Assembly (NCBI RefSeq): GCF_014207745.1
Contig: NZ_JACHJB010000002.1
Span: 310,001-374,000 of the forward strand
DNA length: 64,000 bases
Direction of reading: 5' to 3'
Source of the DNA: Nonomuraea muscovyensis
GTDB lineage: Bacteria; Actinomycetota; Actinomycetes; Streptosporangiales; Streptosporangiaceae
Below, in pieces: positions 33,318 through 40,547 of this stretch. The notes under the pieces are model-generated. The model was not told where the DNA came from. It made no database searches and saw only the letters and a list, made by a program, of their open reading frames with translations. The position numbers and the translations under genes were made by a program. The stretch's first letter is position 1. The number at the start of each line of letters is the position of its first letter.

Positions 33318-33779
33318 TCAGTCCAGGCAGAACTCGTTGCCCTCCGGGTCGGTCATCACGATGAAGCCGGCACTCATCGGGGGAGCGGGCTCGTCGCGAC
33401 GCACCCGCCTGGCTCCCAGCGCGACGAGCCGTCCGCACTCGACCTCCAGCGCCGCCATCCGCTCCTCTCCCCGCAGCCCCGGAGCCGCACGGACGTCGAG
33501 GTGGACGCGGTTCTTGGCGACCTTGTCCTCAGGCACCCGCTGGAAGAACAGCCGTGGACCGTGCCCGGCCGGGTCCTCGATGGCCGATCTCGTGTTGCGC
33601 TGCTCCTCCGGCACGCCGGCCCGTGCGAGGAAGTCGTCCCACGCGGCCAGCGGGTCGGCGTCCTCGGGCAGGTCCACTCCGGGCGGGCCGGGGTGGACGT
33701 AGCCCAGCACGTCACGCCAGAAGGACGACAGCGCCCGAGGGTCGCGGGCGTCGAAGGTGACCTGGACGTGGCGGCTCAT
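33318..33779 (-). CDS. VOC family (glyoxalase-like) protein
   Basis: A 153-residue vicinal-oxygen-chelate protein. It begins with H-V-Q-V-T-F-D-A-R-D-P and F-W-R-D-V-L-G-Y, has an H-L-D-V second half and ends with the typical M-T-D-P-E-G-N-E-F-C. The His and Glu metal ligands are in the usual places. Such proteins include glyoxalases, dioxygenases and resistance proteins; the substrate cannot be told. The ATG at 33779 overlaps the dinB-like stop by ATGA, so the two are co-translated. Confidence 0.85.
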   Translation of the reverse strand: MSRHVQVTFDARDPRALSSFWRDVLGYVHPGPPGVDLPEDADPLAAWDDFLARAGVPEEQRNTRSAIEDPAGHGPRLFFQRVPEDKVAKNRVHLDVRAAPGLRGEERMAALEVECGRLVALGARRVRRDEPAPPMSAGFIVMTDPEGNEFCLD

Positions 33780-34363
33780 CGGGCTGCTCCGTTCGTGGCG
33801 GGTCTCGTGTGCAGGTAGAGGTCGCGCAGCAGGCAGACCTCGGACAGGTGGTGGATCAGCTCGCGGTGGATGTGCAGCACCAGATCGGCCATGGGCGCCT
33901 CGGGGAAGGGCTCCTTCGCGCCGAGCGGGACCCGGAGCCCGGCCTCGCCGAGGCCGCGCACCCCGTCCAGCCAGACGTCGAGCTGGGCCTCGAGCTGGTC
34001 GAGCGCGGCGGCCGCGCCGCCGGCGTACTCCCAGGTCTCGTACGACGCCGCCGGCGCGCCGAAGTGCGCCGCGTTGCGCGCGGCGAGCACGCCGACGATG
34101 ACGTGACCGAGTCGCCAGGCGATCGTGGTGAAGGCCGCGGGGACCGGCTCGGGGAAGGCGTAGTCCATCGTGAAGTCCCCGGCACCGACCTGCACGGGTG
34201 CCGTCGAGCTGCCGCGCGGCCGCACACTCCACGCGTCCGGCACCGGTGACCAGAAGTACTCGTCGTCGGTGAGGCCGTCGAGCCGGGCTCGCAGCTGATG
34301 CTTCCAGTGGAACTCCCACTGCTCGCGCAGCGTCCGGTTCCAGTCGAGTTCGTCTGCGTCCAT
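33776..34363 (-). CDS. DinB-like protein (YfiT/DinB superfamily)
   Basis: A 195-residue four-helix-bundle protein of the DinB/mycothiol-S-transferase superfamily. A His in W-R-L-G-H-V-I-V-G and others in H-I-H-R-E-L-I-H-H-L-S-E are the probable metal ligands. Members include thiol S-transferases and damage-inducible proteins. The ATG at 34363 was chosen because the fold begins there. It is divergent from a WYL regulator, with an inverted repeat in between, and overlaps the VOC gene, so the pair is likely one regulated unit. Confidence 0.82.
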   Translation of the reverse strand: MDADELDWNRTLREQWEFHWKHQLRARLDGLTDDEYFWSPVPDAWSVRPRGSSTAPVQVGAGDFTMDYAFPEPVPAAFTTIAWRLGHVIVGVLAARNAAHFGAPAASYETWEYAGGAAAALDQLEAQLDVWLDGVRGLGEAGLRVPLGAKEPFPEAPMADLVLHIHRELIHHLSEVCLLRDLYLHTRPATNGAAR

Positions 34364-34383
34364 GGAGCCACCCTGACACCCCA

Positions 34384-34404
34384 AGCGGACAGAATCGGTC
34401 CGCT
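34384..34404. promoter_or_regulatory. Inverted repeat operator for the WYL regulator
   Basis: AGCGGAC (34384-34390) and GTCCGCT (34398-34404) are perfect inverted arms around a 7-base spacer. The repeat lies between the divergent dinB-like and WYL-regulator starts and is the probable site where the regulator controls both. Confidence 0.6.
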
Positions 34405-34423
34405 ATTGTGGCAGGGGGGCGAC

Positions 34424-35422
34424 ATGGACGTGGCTGGCGGTGACGAGCGGGGTACGACGGAGCGGGTGCTCACCCTGCTCGGGCTGCTGCAGCAGCGCCA
34501 GGTCTGGACCGGCCCCGAGCTCGCCGACCGGCTCGGGGTCACTGCGCGCACGGTACGGCGTGATGTCGAGCGGCTGCGCACCCTCGGCTATCCGGTGCAT
34601 GCCAGCCAGGGTGTCGGCGGCGGCTACCGGCTCGGCCCGGGGCAGGACCTGCCGCCGCTGCTTCTCGACGACGAGGAGGCGATCGCCACCGCGGTCTCCC
34701 TGCTCGCCGGCGCGGATGGCGCGGTCGCCGGCGCCGGCGAGGCCGCGCTCCGGGCGCTGACCAAGCTCGACCAGGTGCTGCCCACCCGGTTGCGGCACGA
34801 GGTGCGCGCGCTCTCCGGCTCGGTGGAGTCCTTCGGCGGAGGCCGCGCGCCGGTCGACCCCGAGGTGCTCATGACGCTGGCCAGAGCCTGCCGCGACGAG
34901 GTCGAAGCCGGCTTCGACTACCCGTCCGGGAGCGAGGTGCGACGGCGGCGGGTCGAGCCCTACCGCCTCGTCGCCTCCGACCGGCGCTGGTATCTGTTCG
35001 CCTACGACCTCGATCGCGACGGCTGGCGCAGCTTCCGCGTCGACCGGATGACCGGCGTGTCCGCACGGACCTGGCGCTTTCGCCCGCGCGCGGCGCCCGA
35101 CGCGGCGAGGTACGTGCAGGAGGGCGTGGCCAGTCGGGTCTACCCGCACCGGGCGCGCTTCCTCGTACACGCGTCGGCCGACACGGTGCGCGCGCAGATT
35201 CCGGCCTCGGCGGCCGTCGTACGACGGCGAGGGAGCGAGCTCTGCGAGGTGCTCAGTGGCGCCGCCAGCCTCGACTTCGTGCTCATGCACGTGCTCCTGC
35301 TGGGGCACGACTTCGAGGTGCTCGACCCTCCGGAGCTTGGGAGGCGCTGTCGCGTGCTGGCGGACAGACTGCTGTCGGCCGGCGCGGCGATTCCACCGGT
35401 GCCGGATGCGGAGGAGCCCTGA
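34424..35422 (+). CDS. WYL-domain transcriptional regulator (YafY-like)
   Basis: A 332-residue regulator with an N-terminal winged helix-turn-helix (residues about 12-60, T-G-P-E-L-A-D-R-L-G-V-T-A-R-T-V-R-R-D-V) and a WYL domain (about 150-215, P-Y-R-L-V-A-S-D-R-R-W-Y-L-F-A-Y). WYL proteins sense nucleic acids or small ligands and often control DNA repair or defence genes; the divergent dinB-like and VOC genes are the likely targets here. The ATG at 34424 follows GGGGGG; an upstream in-frame ATG lies inside the divergent gene. Family sure, ligand unknown. Confidence 0.9.
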   Translation: MDVAGGDERGTTERVLTLLGLLQQRQVWTGPELADRLGVTARTVRRDVERLRTLGYPVHASQGVGGGYRLGPGQDLPPLLLDDEEAIATAVSLLAGADGAVAGAGEAALRALTKLDQVLPTRLRHEVRALSGSVESFGGGRAPVDPEVLMTLARACRDEVEAGFDYPSGSEVRRRRVEPYRLVASDRRWYLFAYDLDRDGWRSFRVDRMTGVSARTWRFRPRAAPDAARYVQEGVASRVYPHRARFLVHASADTVRAQIPASAAVVRRRGSELCEVLSGAASLDFVLMHVLLLGHDFEVLDPPELGRRCRVLADRLLSAGAAIPPVPDAEEP

Positions 35423-35548
35423 GCCGCGACCGCTGGGGGAGCGGTGTGCGGGGTGGGAACGCACGAATGATCACAGGGATCGGGGCAGGCCGAAATGGGG
35501 GAAGACGCTGGTGTCCCGGAACCCCGTGGTCGGCGTGCTGTCCAGCAT

Positions 35549-35655
35549 CTATGCCGCGAGCATGGTGTCCTGCACCAGGTCGTCGGCGTCGGCGAGCGAG
35601 CCGACGGTCCGGTAACAGTGCAGGTGCAGCTCACGCCGGTAGGGCTCGATTCTCT
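35549..35655 (-). pseudogene. ECF sigma factor fragment
   Basis: The minus strand encodes R-I-E-P-Y-R-R-E-L-H-L-H-C-Y-R and then A-D-A-D-D-L-V-Q-D-T-M-L-A-A before a stop. This is region 2 of an ECF sigma factor of the SigJ/large-ECF type (compare the L-x-P-Y-R-R-E-L-x-x-H-C-Y and A-E-D-x-V-Q-E-T motifs). No flanking sigma sequence is found, so it is a short relic. The rest of 35423-35848 shows no gene. Confidence 0.6.
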
Positions 35656-35853
35656 CGACTCCCAGGGCTGAGCTTCGTCCTCCGGTGTCGCGACCTCACT
35701 CCACAGGGGTACGCCCCGGACCGGGCTGGAACGGTAGGTGGTCAGCCACCGGAAACATGGCCTCGTCCGGGACCTGCCGAACGCCTGGATTGATGAGATG
35801 TACCCGTCCGCGGAAGGTCGACGGAGTCGATGGAGACGGTGGAGAGATCAGTC

Positions 35854-35994
35854 ATGGCGATACGCTCATTCGTGGATGATCACCATAGGCCCGAGCCGAT
35901 AACCGCCCCCACTGACGCCAATCCCCGCCGCCTGCGCCGGCTCCTGGCACCGCCCGCCAACCGGCGGCGCCCCGCCCATGAAGACGAACCCTAG
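35854..35994 (+). CDS. Possible small protein of 46 residues
   Basis: A short frame from ATG at 35854 (GAGAG upstream) to TAG at 35992. It encodes a basic, Pro- and Arg-rich peptide (MAIRSFVDDHHRPEPITAPT at its start, A-N-R-R-R-P near the end). It overlaps the end of the decayed imine-reductase gene on the other strand. No family is recognised, so it could be a chance frame; only the start site speaks for it. Confidence 0.2.
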   Translation: MAIRSFVDDHHRPEPITAPTDANPRRLRRLLAPPANRRRPAHEDEP

Positions 35995-36446
35995 CCCGGT
36001 TGCCTGATGCTCTCGATGATTCGGGCGAAGCCTTCCTCTCCATGGCCTGCATCGATCTGACGCTGGATGAGCCGCTGGGCCATGGCGACCACCTCGGTGC
36101 TGATGCCCTGGTCGGAACTGGCGGCCAGCAGGTCACTGAGGTTGGAGAACTGGAGGCTCTGTTGCCCTTCGACGGTGTAATCCCCGCCATCGACGACCGC
36201 GGCGAACCCTTGGAAGGCGCCGGTCATGGCGGTCAGCCAAGGTGTGGCCATGGCAGCGAACTCGCCCGCCGTCACGCCGGCCGGCGCGACCATGGCGGCG
36301 CCGTGCATGAATCCGGCCCACATGACGTACATGCCCGCGAGTAGGGCGAGGTCGTACAGGGACGCCAGCCCAGCATCCTCACCGAAGTAGGTACTGGATC
36401 CCCACAGGTCGAGCAGTGGCTTGTACTGATCGAAGACCTCGGCCGA
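35991..36446 (-). pseudogene. 5'-truncated imine reductase-like gene
   Basis: The C-terminal half of an NADPH-dependent imine reductase/6-phosphogluconate dehydrogenase-like protein. The frame is open from directly after the stop of the SARP gene and encodes E-V-F-D-Q-Y-K-P-L-L-D-L-W-G-S and L-Y-D-L-A-L-L-A-G-M-Y-V-M-W, then the helical C-terminal domain with F-M-H-G-A-A-M-V and R-I-I-E-S-I near the end. The N-terminal Rossmann domain with the NADPH site is missing, so it cannot work. Its lack of a start of its own and the cut SARP partner point to one deletion. Confidence 0.75.
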
Positions 36447-37136
36447 TCAGCTGTAGAGGAGTCTCTCGGCCAGGCGTTGTCTGGCGCTTTCGTACAGTTG
36501 GAGGGCCTCGGGCCGACGGCCGCACTGGGACAGCGCTGTCATCAGCTGCGCGGTGAGGGGCTCGTTCAACGGCTCGGCGGCTACGGTCTCCCGCAGCCCG
36601 GGAAGGATCTGCTCGGCTCGCCCCAGGCGCATCTGGACGTCGTGATACGCCAGCGCCGCGTTGACCCGTTCCTGATCCGGCCGGGCTCGCATCCCGACCA
36701 CCCAGGCGCCGGACAGCCCGGCCAGAGCCTGCTGCTTCCACAGATGGAGCGCATCGCCCAGGAGGGCGCCCATCTCCTGCTCGCCGGTGCTGGCGTGAGC
36801 CTGGCCGACCAGTCGGCGGAATCGGTGCAGATCGACCGCATCGCCGGGCACCTCCAGCGCATAGCCGCTGCTACGGCGTATGAGCTCGATGCCGTACGAG
36901 GCCGCGTGGACCGAGCGTAGGACGCGCCGCAAACGGGTGATGTAGGTGTAGAGGGTGTTGCGTGCCTCGGAGGGAGGGTTCTGGTCCCATAGCCGATCGA
37001 CCAGGTGCTCGATCGAGACCATCTGGCCCGCCTCGCTGAGAAGCACCGCCAGCACGCAACGCTGCTTGGCATGCCCAAGATCAAGCACCCGTCCCTCGAC
37101 GGTGGCCTCGACCGGACCCAGAAGCCGAAATTGCAT
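36447..37136 (-). CDS. SARP-type regulator, C-terminally truncated
   Basis: A 229-residue SARP/AfsR-type activator: an OmpR-like winged-helix DNA-binding domain (about 1-95, F-R-L-L-G-P-V-E, and L-V-D-R-L-W) followed by most of a BTAD domain (about 100-229). The BTAD domain ends abruptly: where relatives continue with A-E-E-L-G-x-D-P, it reads R-L-A-E-R-L-L-Y-S and stops, and the next codons belong to a broken imine-reductase gene. SARPs activate secondary-metabolite genes, but no biosynthetic genes are left around it. It may still bind DNA. Start ATG at 37136. Confidence 0.8.
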   Translation of the reverse strand: MQFRLLGPVEATVEGRVLDLGHAKQRCVLAVLLSEAGQMVSIEHLVDRLWDQNPPSEARNTLYTYITRLRRVLRSVHAASYGIELIRRSSGYALEVPGDAVDLHRFRRLVGQAHASTGEQEMGALLGDALHLWKQQALAGLSGAWVVGMRARPDQERVNAALAYHDVQMRLGRAEQILPGLRETVAAEPLNEPLTAQLMTALSQCGRRPEALQLYESARQRLAERLLYS

Positions 37137-37300
37137 GGATACCCTTCGTGCCGGGCGATACGGGCGTTCATGGCACTGCCACGGGCAAGCTGGTGATCAT
37201 CCAAGGCCAAGGGGGCGGAGGCACGGTCGTGGCCGGTGGTTCCTGAGGCCGAGGCTGCCCGCCGCTGGGTTTCGCCGCCGTCTCCTCGGCGCCGGATCGC

Positions 37301-38137
37301 CTACCGGAAGTCGGCGGCGTGGTCGGTGGCCCACCGGGCGAAGGTCCGGGCGGGTCGGCCGATGATCTTCTCCACGTCCCCGCTCACCCGGGCCGGCTTG
37401 CCGACCGAGTCGGCCCACTGCTCGAAAAGCGTGTCCAGGATGAACCGCGGCATGAATCTGCTCATCGCCTCCCGCGCGGCCTCCGGCGTCAGCTCCTCGT
37501 AGCGCAGCGGCCGTCCGATCGCCTCACCGATGAGCGCCACCTGCTCGCGGGCGGTCAGCGACTCGGGGCCGGTGAGGTCGTCTGTCGCGCCGGCGTGGCC
37601 GGGCTCCGTCAGCGCCCGCACCGCCACCGCGGCGAGGTCGGCCTCGTGCACCGGCGCGCTGGTCGACTCGGCGTAGGGCGCCCGCACTACGTCGCCTGCC
37701 CTTGTCTGCCCGGCCCACGGCAGGGCGTTGGTGGCCATGTGCCCCGACCGCAGGAACGTCCACTCCAGGTCTGACGCGCGCAGTGACCGCTCGATCTCGG
37801 CGTGATAGGCGGCGATCGGGTTGGTTTGCTCGTCCACGTCGTCGTCCACGGCGCTGGATGACAGGAACACGACTTTGCGCACGCCCGCCGCCGTGGCGGC
37901 CTGGACGAATCCGGGCCCCGAACCGGGGGCGGCGAACAGGAACACGGCCGACACGCCGGTCAGCACGGGCCGCAGCGTGCCCGGCTCGCCCAGGTCGCCG
38001 CAGGCTACCTCGACACCGTCCGGCAGCTTCGCCTGCTCGGGGTCGCGGGTGAGCGCGCGGACCTCATGGCCGGCGTCCAGAAGCTGCTCGACGACATTGC
38101 GGCCCACATTGCCGGTGGCTCCCGTTACCAGAATCAT
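37301..38137 (-). CDS. NmrA-like NAD(P)-binding protein
   Basis: A 278-residue atypical short-chain dehydrogenase of the NmrA/HSCARG-like kind. The Rossmann motif is V-T-G-A-T-G-N-V-G (residues 4-12) and the next strand ends in L-T-R-D-P. No complete Tyr-x3-Lys catalytic pair stands in the usual place, so it may be a redox sensor or an NADPH-quinone reductase-like protein. The ATG at 38137 follows GAAAGAGC. Its neighbours are not obviously related; the gene points toward the SARP remnant. Confidence 0.84.
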   Translation of the reverse strand: MILVTGATGNVGRNVVEQLLDAGHEVRALTRDPEQAKLPDGVEVACGDLGEPGTLRPVLTGVSAVFLFAAPGSGPGFVQAATAAGVRKVVFLSSSAVDDDVDEQTNPIAAYHAEIERSLRASDLEWTFLRSGHMATNALPWAGQTRAGDVVRAPYAESTSAPVHEADLAAVAVRALTEPGHAGATDDLTGPESLTAREQVALIGEAIGRPLRYEELTPEAAREAMSRFMPRFILDTLFEQWADSVGKPARVSGDVEKIIGRPARTFARWATDHAADFR

Positions 38138-38459
38138 TTCTGCTCTTTCGTCGGTACGGCGGCGCCCGCGAGAGCGCCAGGTGTCATGAGTGAGGGATCC
38201 CGTCGCAGCCGCCGCGAGACTCTCGCCGAAGCCGACCCCTGAGAAGGCACGGCAGGCCCGGCACAGCTCGTGCAGGGCGCCTGCGGGACGTCGACGCGAA
38301 GGTGCTGATCTCGTCGCTCATGACGTCACAGTCTCAGCAATCGTGGCAAACCACTTGCCTAAAAGGGCGGGCCCTCCGGCTCAAGGTTCTTTCAAGGTTG
38401 TCGTCAGGCTCGCTGTGGCACCGTTCGAGCGCCCCTGACAACCTGTAGAGAGGATCACC
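38138..38459. other. Intergenic region, no convincing gene
   Basis: A 322-bp gap between divergent genes. A minus-strand frame starting near 38322 (M-S-D-E-I-S-T-F) is short and matches nothing I know. It presumably holds both promoters. Confidence 0.4.
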
Positions 38460-38768
38460 ATGCCGAGCGTCACACGCCGGATGCTGAGTTCTGCCCTTTT
38501 GACTGCCGGACTGGTCGCCTCGCCGGCTTTGTCGGTTCCGGCCCACGCTACGGCCGCCACCGCGCTCAGGTCCGCGCCGGCGTGCGTCAAGTGGAAGAAC
38601 AACCAGTGGAAGATGCGGATCGAAGTGCGGAACACATGCAGAAGGAGGTACCGCGTCAAGATCATCATTGCTTTCGGGCCGGACAGCTCGTGCTGGACCT
38701 ACAAGTCTGGTCAGCGCCGTGACTACTACGGGTGGAGCGGACGCGTCGACCAGCTGCGACTGTGCTGA
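38460..38768 (+). CDS. Small secreted cysteine-containing protein
   Basis: A 102-residue exported protein with a signal peptide (MPSVTRRMLSSALLTAGLVA, then S-P-A-L-S-V-P-A-H-A) and a basic mature part with four cysteines (A-C-V-K, N-T-C-R, S-S-C-W and the C-terminal L-C), enough for two disulfides. Trp, Arg and Lys are frequent. It has the same length and layout as the protein at 32954 and is likely an extracellular protein of the same broad kind, but I cannot show that they are homologous. The ATG follows AGAGAGGA. Confidence 0.7.
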   Translation: MPSVTRRMLSSALLTAGLVASPALSVPAHATAATALRSAPACVKWKNNQWKMRIEVRNTCRRRYRVKIIIAFGPDSSCWTYKSGQRRDYYGWSGRVDQLRLC

Positions 38769-39256
38769 CCCGGGATCCCGCCAACCCCGCGGCGTCCTTT
38801 GAAGGCTGCGACGGCACGCATCCAGGGAATGCCCCATGTCTGGCGGCTCGCCGCCGATCACGCCCGTAATCTCGGAAGTCCTTCGCCCAGGTCGGCGGCT
38901 TCGAGATCAACGGAGGGGGTTCCGGCCGCATCCGGCTGACGGGCGACCGTCTCGAGCGGCCATGAAGGCGGCGGGCGGGATTCGGTCGTGCGGCCCGGCG
39001 CGAGAGCCGGGACCGCGGGGCGGGGAGGCATTCTGAAGCCGGTGGCCGGTGCGAGCCGCACGTCCGAGGAGGGGCTGAACTGCAGCTCCCGGCCGTCGTC
39101 CGCAATCTCCTCGCTCTTGTTCGAGAGACTCGGCGGGCAGGCCCAGGCGGCGGGTGACGGCCCTGACGGTCGAGGCGTCAGGGTCGGCGAAGTCGCCTGC
39201 GATCGGGTCGTCGCCATGCCTGGGACAGACCTCGAACGCGTGCGACGCCTCGACCT
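38769..39256. other. Intergenic region with a possible gene fragment
   Basis: 488 bp with no clear gene. One minus-strand stretch encodes L-V-E-V-E-A-S-H-A-F-E-V-C-P-R-H-G-D-D and then T-V-R-A-V-T-R-R-L-G-L-P, which looks like real protein sequence, but I cannot name its family and it has no intact start or end. Confidence 0.35.
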
Positions 39257-39778
39257 CTACGAGCTGACCGTTGGAGCCGACGCTGACGCGCCCGGTTCGT
39301 CGCCGCTCTGTCCCGTTCGCGCGACTGGTTCGCGCCGGTGACGGGAACGTCTGGTGTCCACGTTGCCGCTCAACGTGCCGAGAATGCCGGGTAGCCCCGC
39401 CACCGTTTCGGCGGGCAGGCCGGTCACGGTCTCCTCCGCCAGGGCGCACCATAGCTGCTTGATCTGGTCGGCCAGGGCTTTGCCGCTGTCGGTGAGCTCG
39501 ACGACGCTGGCGCGTTTGTCGGAGGGGGCGGGGTTGCGGCGGATGTGGCCGCTGGCTTCGAGCTTGCGGGCCATGAGGGTGACGCTGGGCGGCTCACAGC
39601 CGAGTGCCTCACTGAGCTGGGACTGGATCATCGGGCCGGTCCTGGCGAGCTCGAGCAGGAGCGCCTCCTGCCCGGGGTGCAGGCCGAGCGGGGCCAGCAG
39701 TGCCGCGGCCCGGGCCCGGTGGCGCAGGCTCAGGAGGCGGATGGCCTGGTTGAGGGCGTCGGCGTGCTCGAAGTCCAT
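39257..39778 (-). CDS. MarR family transcriptional regulator
   Basis: A 173-residue MarR-type repressor. The winged helix lies at about residues 35-95 (I-Q-S-Q-L-S-E-A-L-G-C-E-P-P-S-V-T-L-M, then the wing D-K-R-A-S-V-V-E-L-T). The last 30 residues (from D-T-R-R-S-R-H) are unlike the family and may result from a late frameshift. It is divergent from wrbA and an efflux pump, and a strong palindrome stands between; it should repress both until a phenolic or quinone-like ligand binds. Confidence 0.9.
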   Translation of the reverse strand: MDFEHADALNQAIRLLSLRHRARAAALLAPLGLHPGQEALLLELARTGPMIQSQLSEALGCEPPSVTLMARKLEASGHIRRNPAPSDKRASVVELTDSGKALADQIKQLWCALAEETVTGLPAETVAGLPGILGTLSGNVDTRRSRHRREPVARTGQSGDEPGASASAPTVSS

Positions 39779-39795
39779 GGGCTCTCCTTGACAGA

Positions 39796-39829
39796 TTAGT
39801 TATGCGCATAACATTATCCGCATAACTAA
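39796..39829. promoter_or_regulatory. MarR operator between marR and wrbA
   Basis: TTAGTTATGCG (39796-39806) and CGCATAACTAA (39819-39829) are perfect 11-bp inverted arms, and GTTATGCGCATAAC (39799-39812) is itself a perfect palindrome. TTGACA lies at 39788-39793 in the right direction for wrbA, so a bound repressor would cover the promoter. Confidence 0.8.
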
Positions 39830-39855
39830 TTCTACGTGACATCGAGGGAGCTGGC

Positions 39856-40539
39856 ATGACCGTGAAGGTCGCCGTCATCTACTACAGCTCGACCGGCAAT
39901 GTGCACGCACTCGCGCAGGCCGTCGCCGACGGCGCCGTCTTGGCCGGAGCCGAGGTGCGGCTGCGGAGGGTCGCCGAGCTGGCACCCGACAGCGCGATCG
40001 ACGCGAACCCGCTGTGGCGGCGGCACGCCGATGCCGCTACGGCGATCGCCCAGGCCTCGATCGAGGACCTGGCGTGGGCCGACGCCTTCGCGTTCGGAAC
40101 GCCGACCCGGTTCGGCACGCCGGCCGCGCAGCTCAAGCAGTTCATCGACCAGGCCGGCGGGTTGTGGCAGGAAGGCAAGCTGGCGAACAAACCGGTGACG
40201 GCCTTCACCTCGGCATACAACCGGCACGGCGGCAGCGAGGCCACGATCCTGTCGCTGGGCAACGTCTTCTATCACTGGGGGGCGCTGATCGTCCCGCCCG
40301 GATTCACCGATCCAGCCGTATACGCCGCCGGCGGCAACCCCTACGGCACCTCGTCGGTGACCAGCCTGTCGACCGGAGACGGCCCTGATGCCGCGGCGCT
40401 GGAAGCGGCCAGGTACCAGGGACAGCGGTTGGCCCGGATCACGATCCGGCTGCTGGAGGGCAGCCGCCTCACCGATGCCGCCGCGGGCGACGGCAACGGC
40501 CGCGAAACCCTGGCCGGAACAACCTCCCAGACCGCGTGA
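39856..40539 (+). CDS. wrbA: NAD(P)H:quinone oxidoreductase, WrbA-like
   Basis: A 227-residue flavodoxin-like quinone reductase of the WrbA type that reduces quinones by two electrons, avoiding semiquinone radicals. The FMN phosphate loop is S-S-T-G-N-V-H (residues 11-17), the next contact region is F-G-T-P-T-R-F-G, and the third is the A-F-T-S-A region with H-G-G-S. The ATG at 39856 lies just behind the MarR operator. The efflux pump gene overlaps its stop. The trio marR-wrbA-pump makes sense as a response to quinone-like toxins. Confidence 0.9.
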   Translation: MTVKVAVIYYSSTGNVHALAQAVADGAVLAGAEVRLRRVAELAPDSAIDANPLWRRHADAATAIAQASIEDLAWADAFAFGTPTRFGTPAAQLKQFIDQAGGLWQEGKLANKPVTAFTSAYNRHGGSEATILSLGNVFYHWGALIVPPGFTDPAVYAAGGNPYGTSSVTSLSTGDGPDAAALEAARYQGQRLARITIRLLEGSRLTDAAAGDGNGRETLAGTTSQTA

Positions 40540-40547
40540 GGAAGGTC

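Noticed and set aside
33776..34363. Naming the DinB-like gene as DNA polymerase IV
   Set aside because: The protein is only 195 residues with a four-helix, His-rich pattern; it belongs to the DinB/YfiT superfamily, not to Y-family polymerases.
38907..39452. Minus-strand frame overlapping the end of marR, with a protein-like stretch (V-E-A-S-H-A-F-E-V-C-P-R-H-G)
   Set aside because: It has no recognisable family, no intact start and overlaps marR, so it is mentioned only as a possible fragment.
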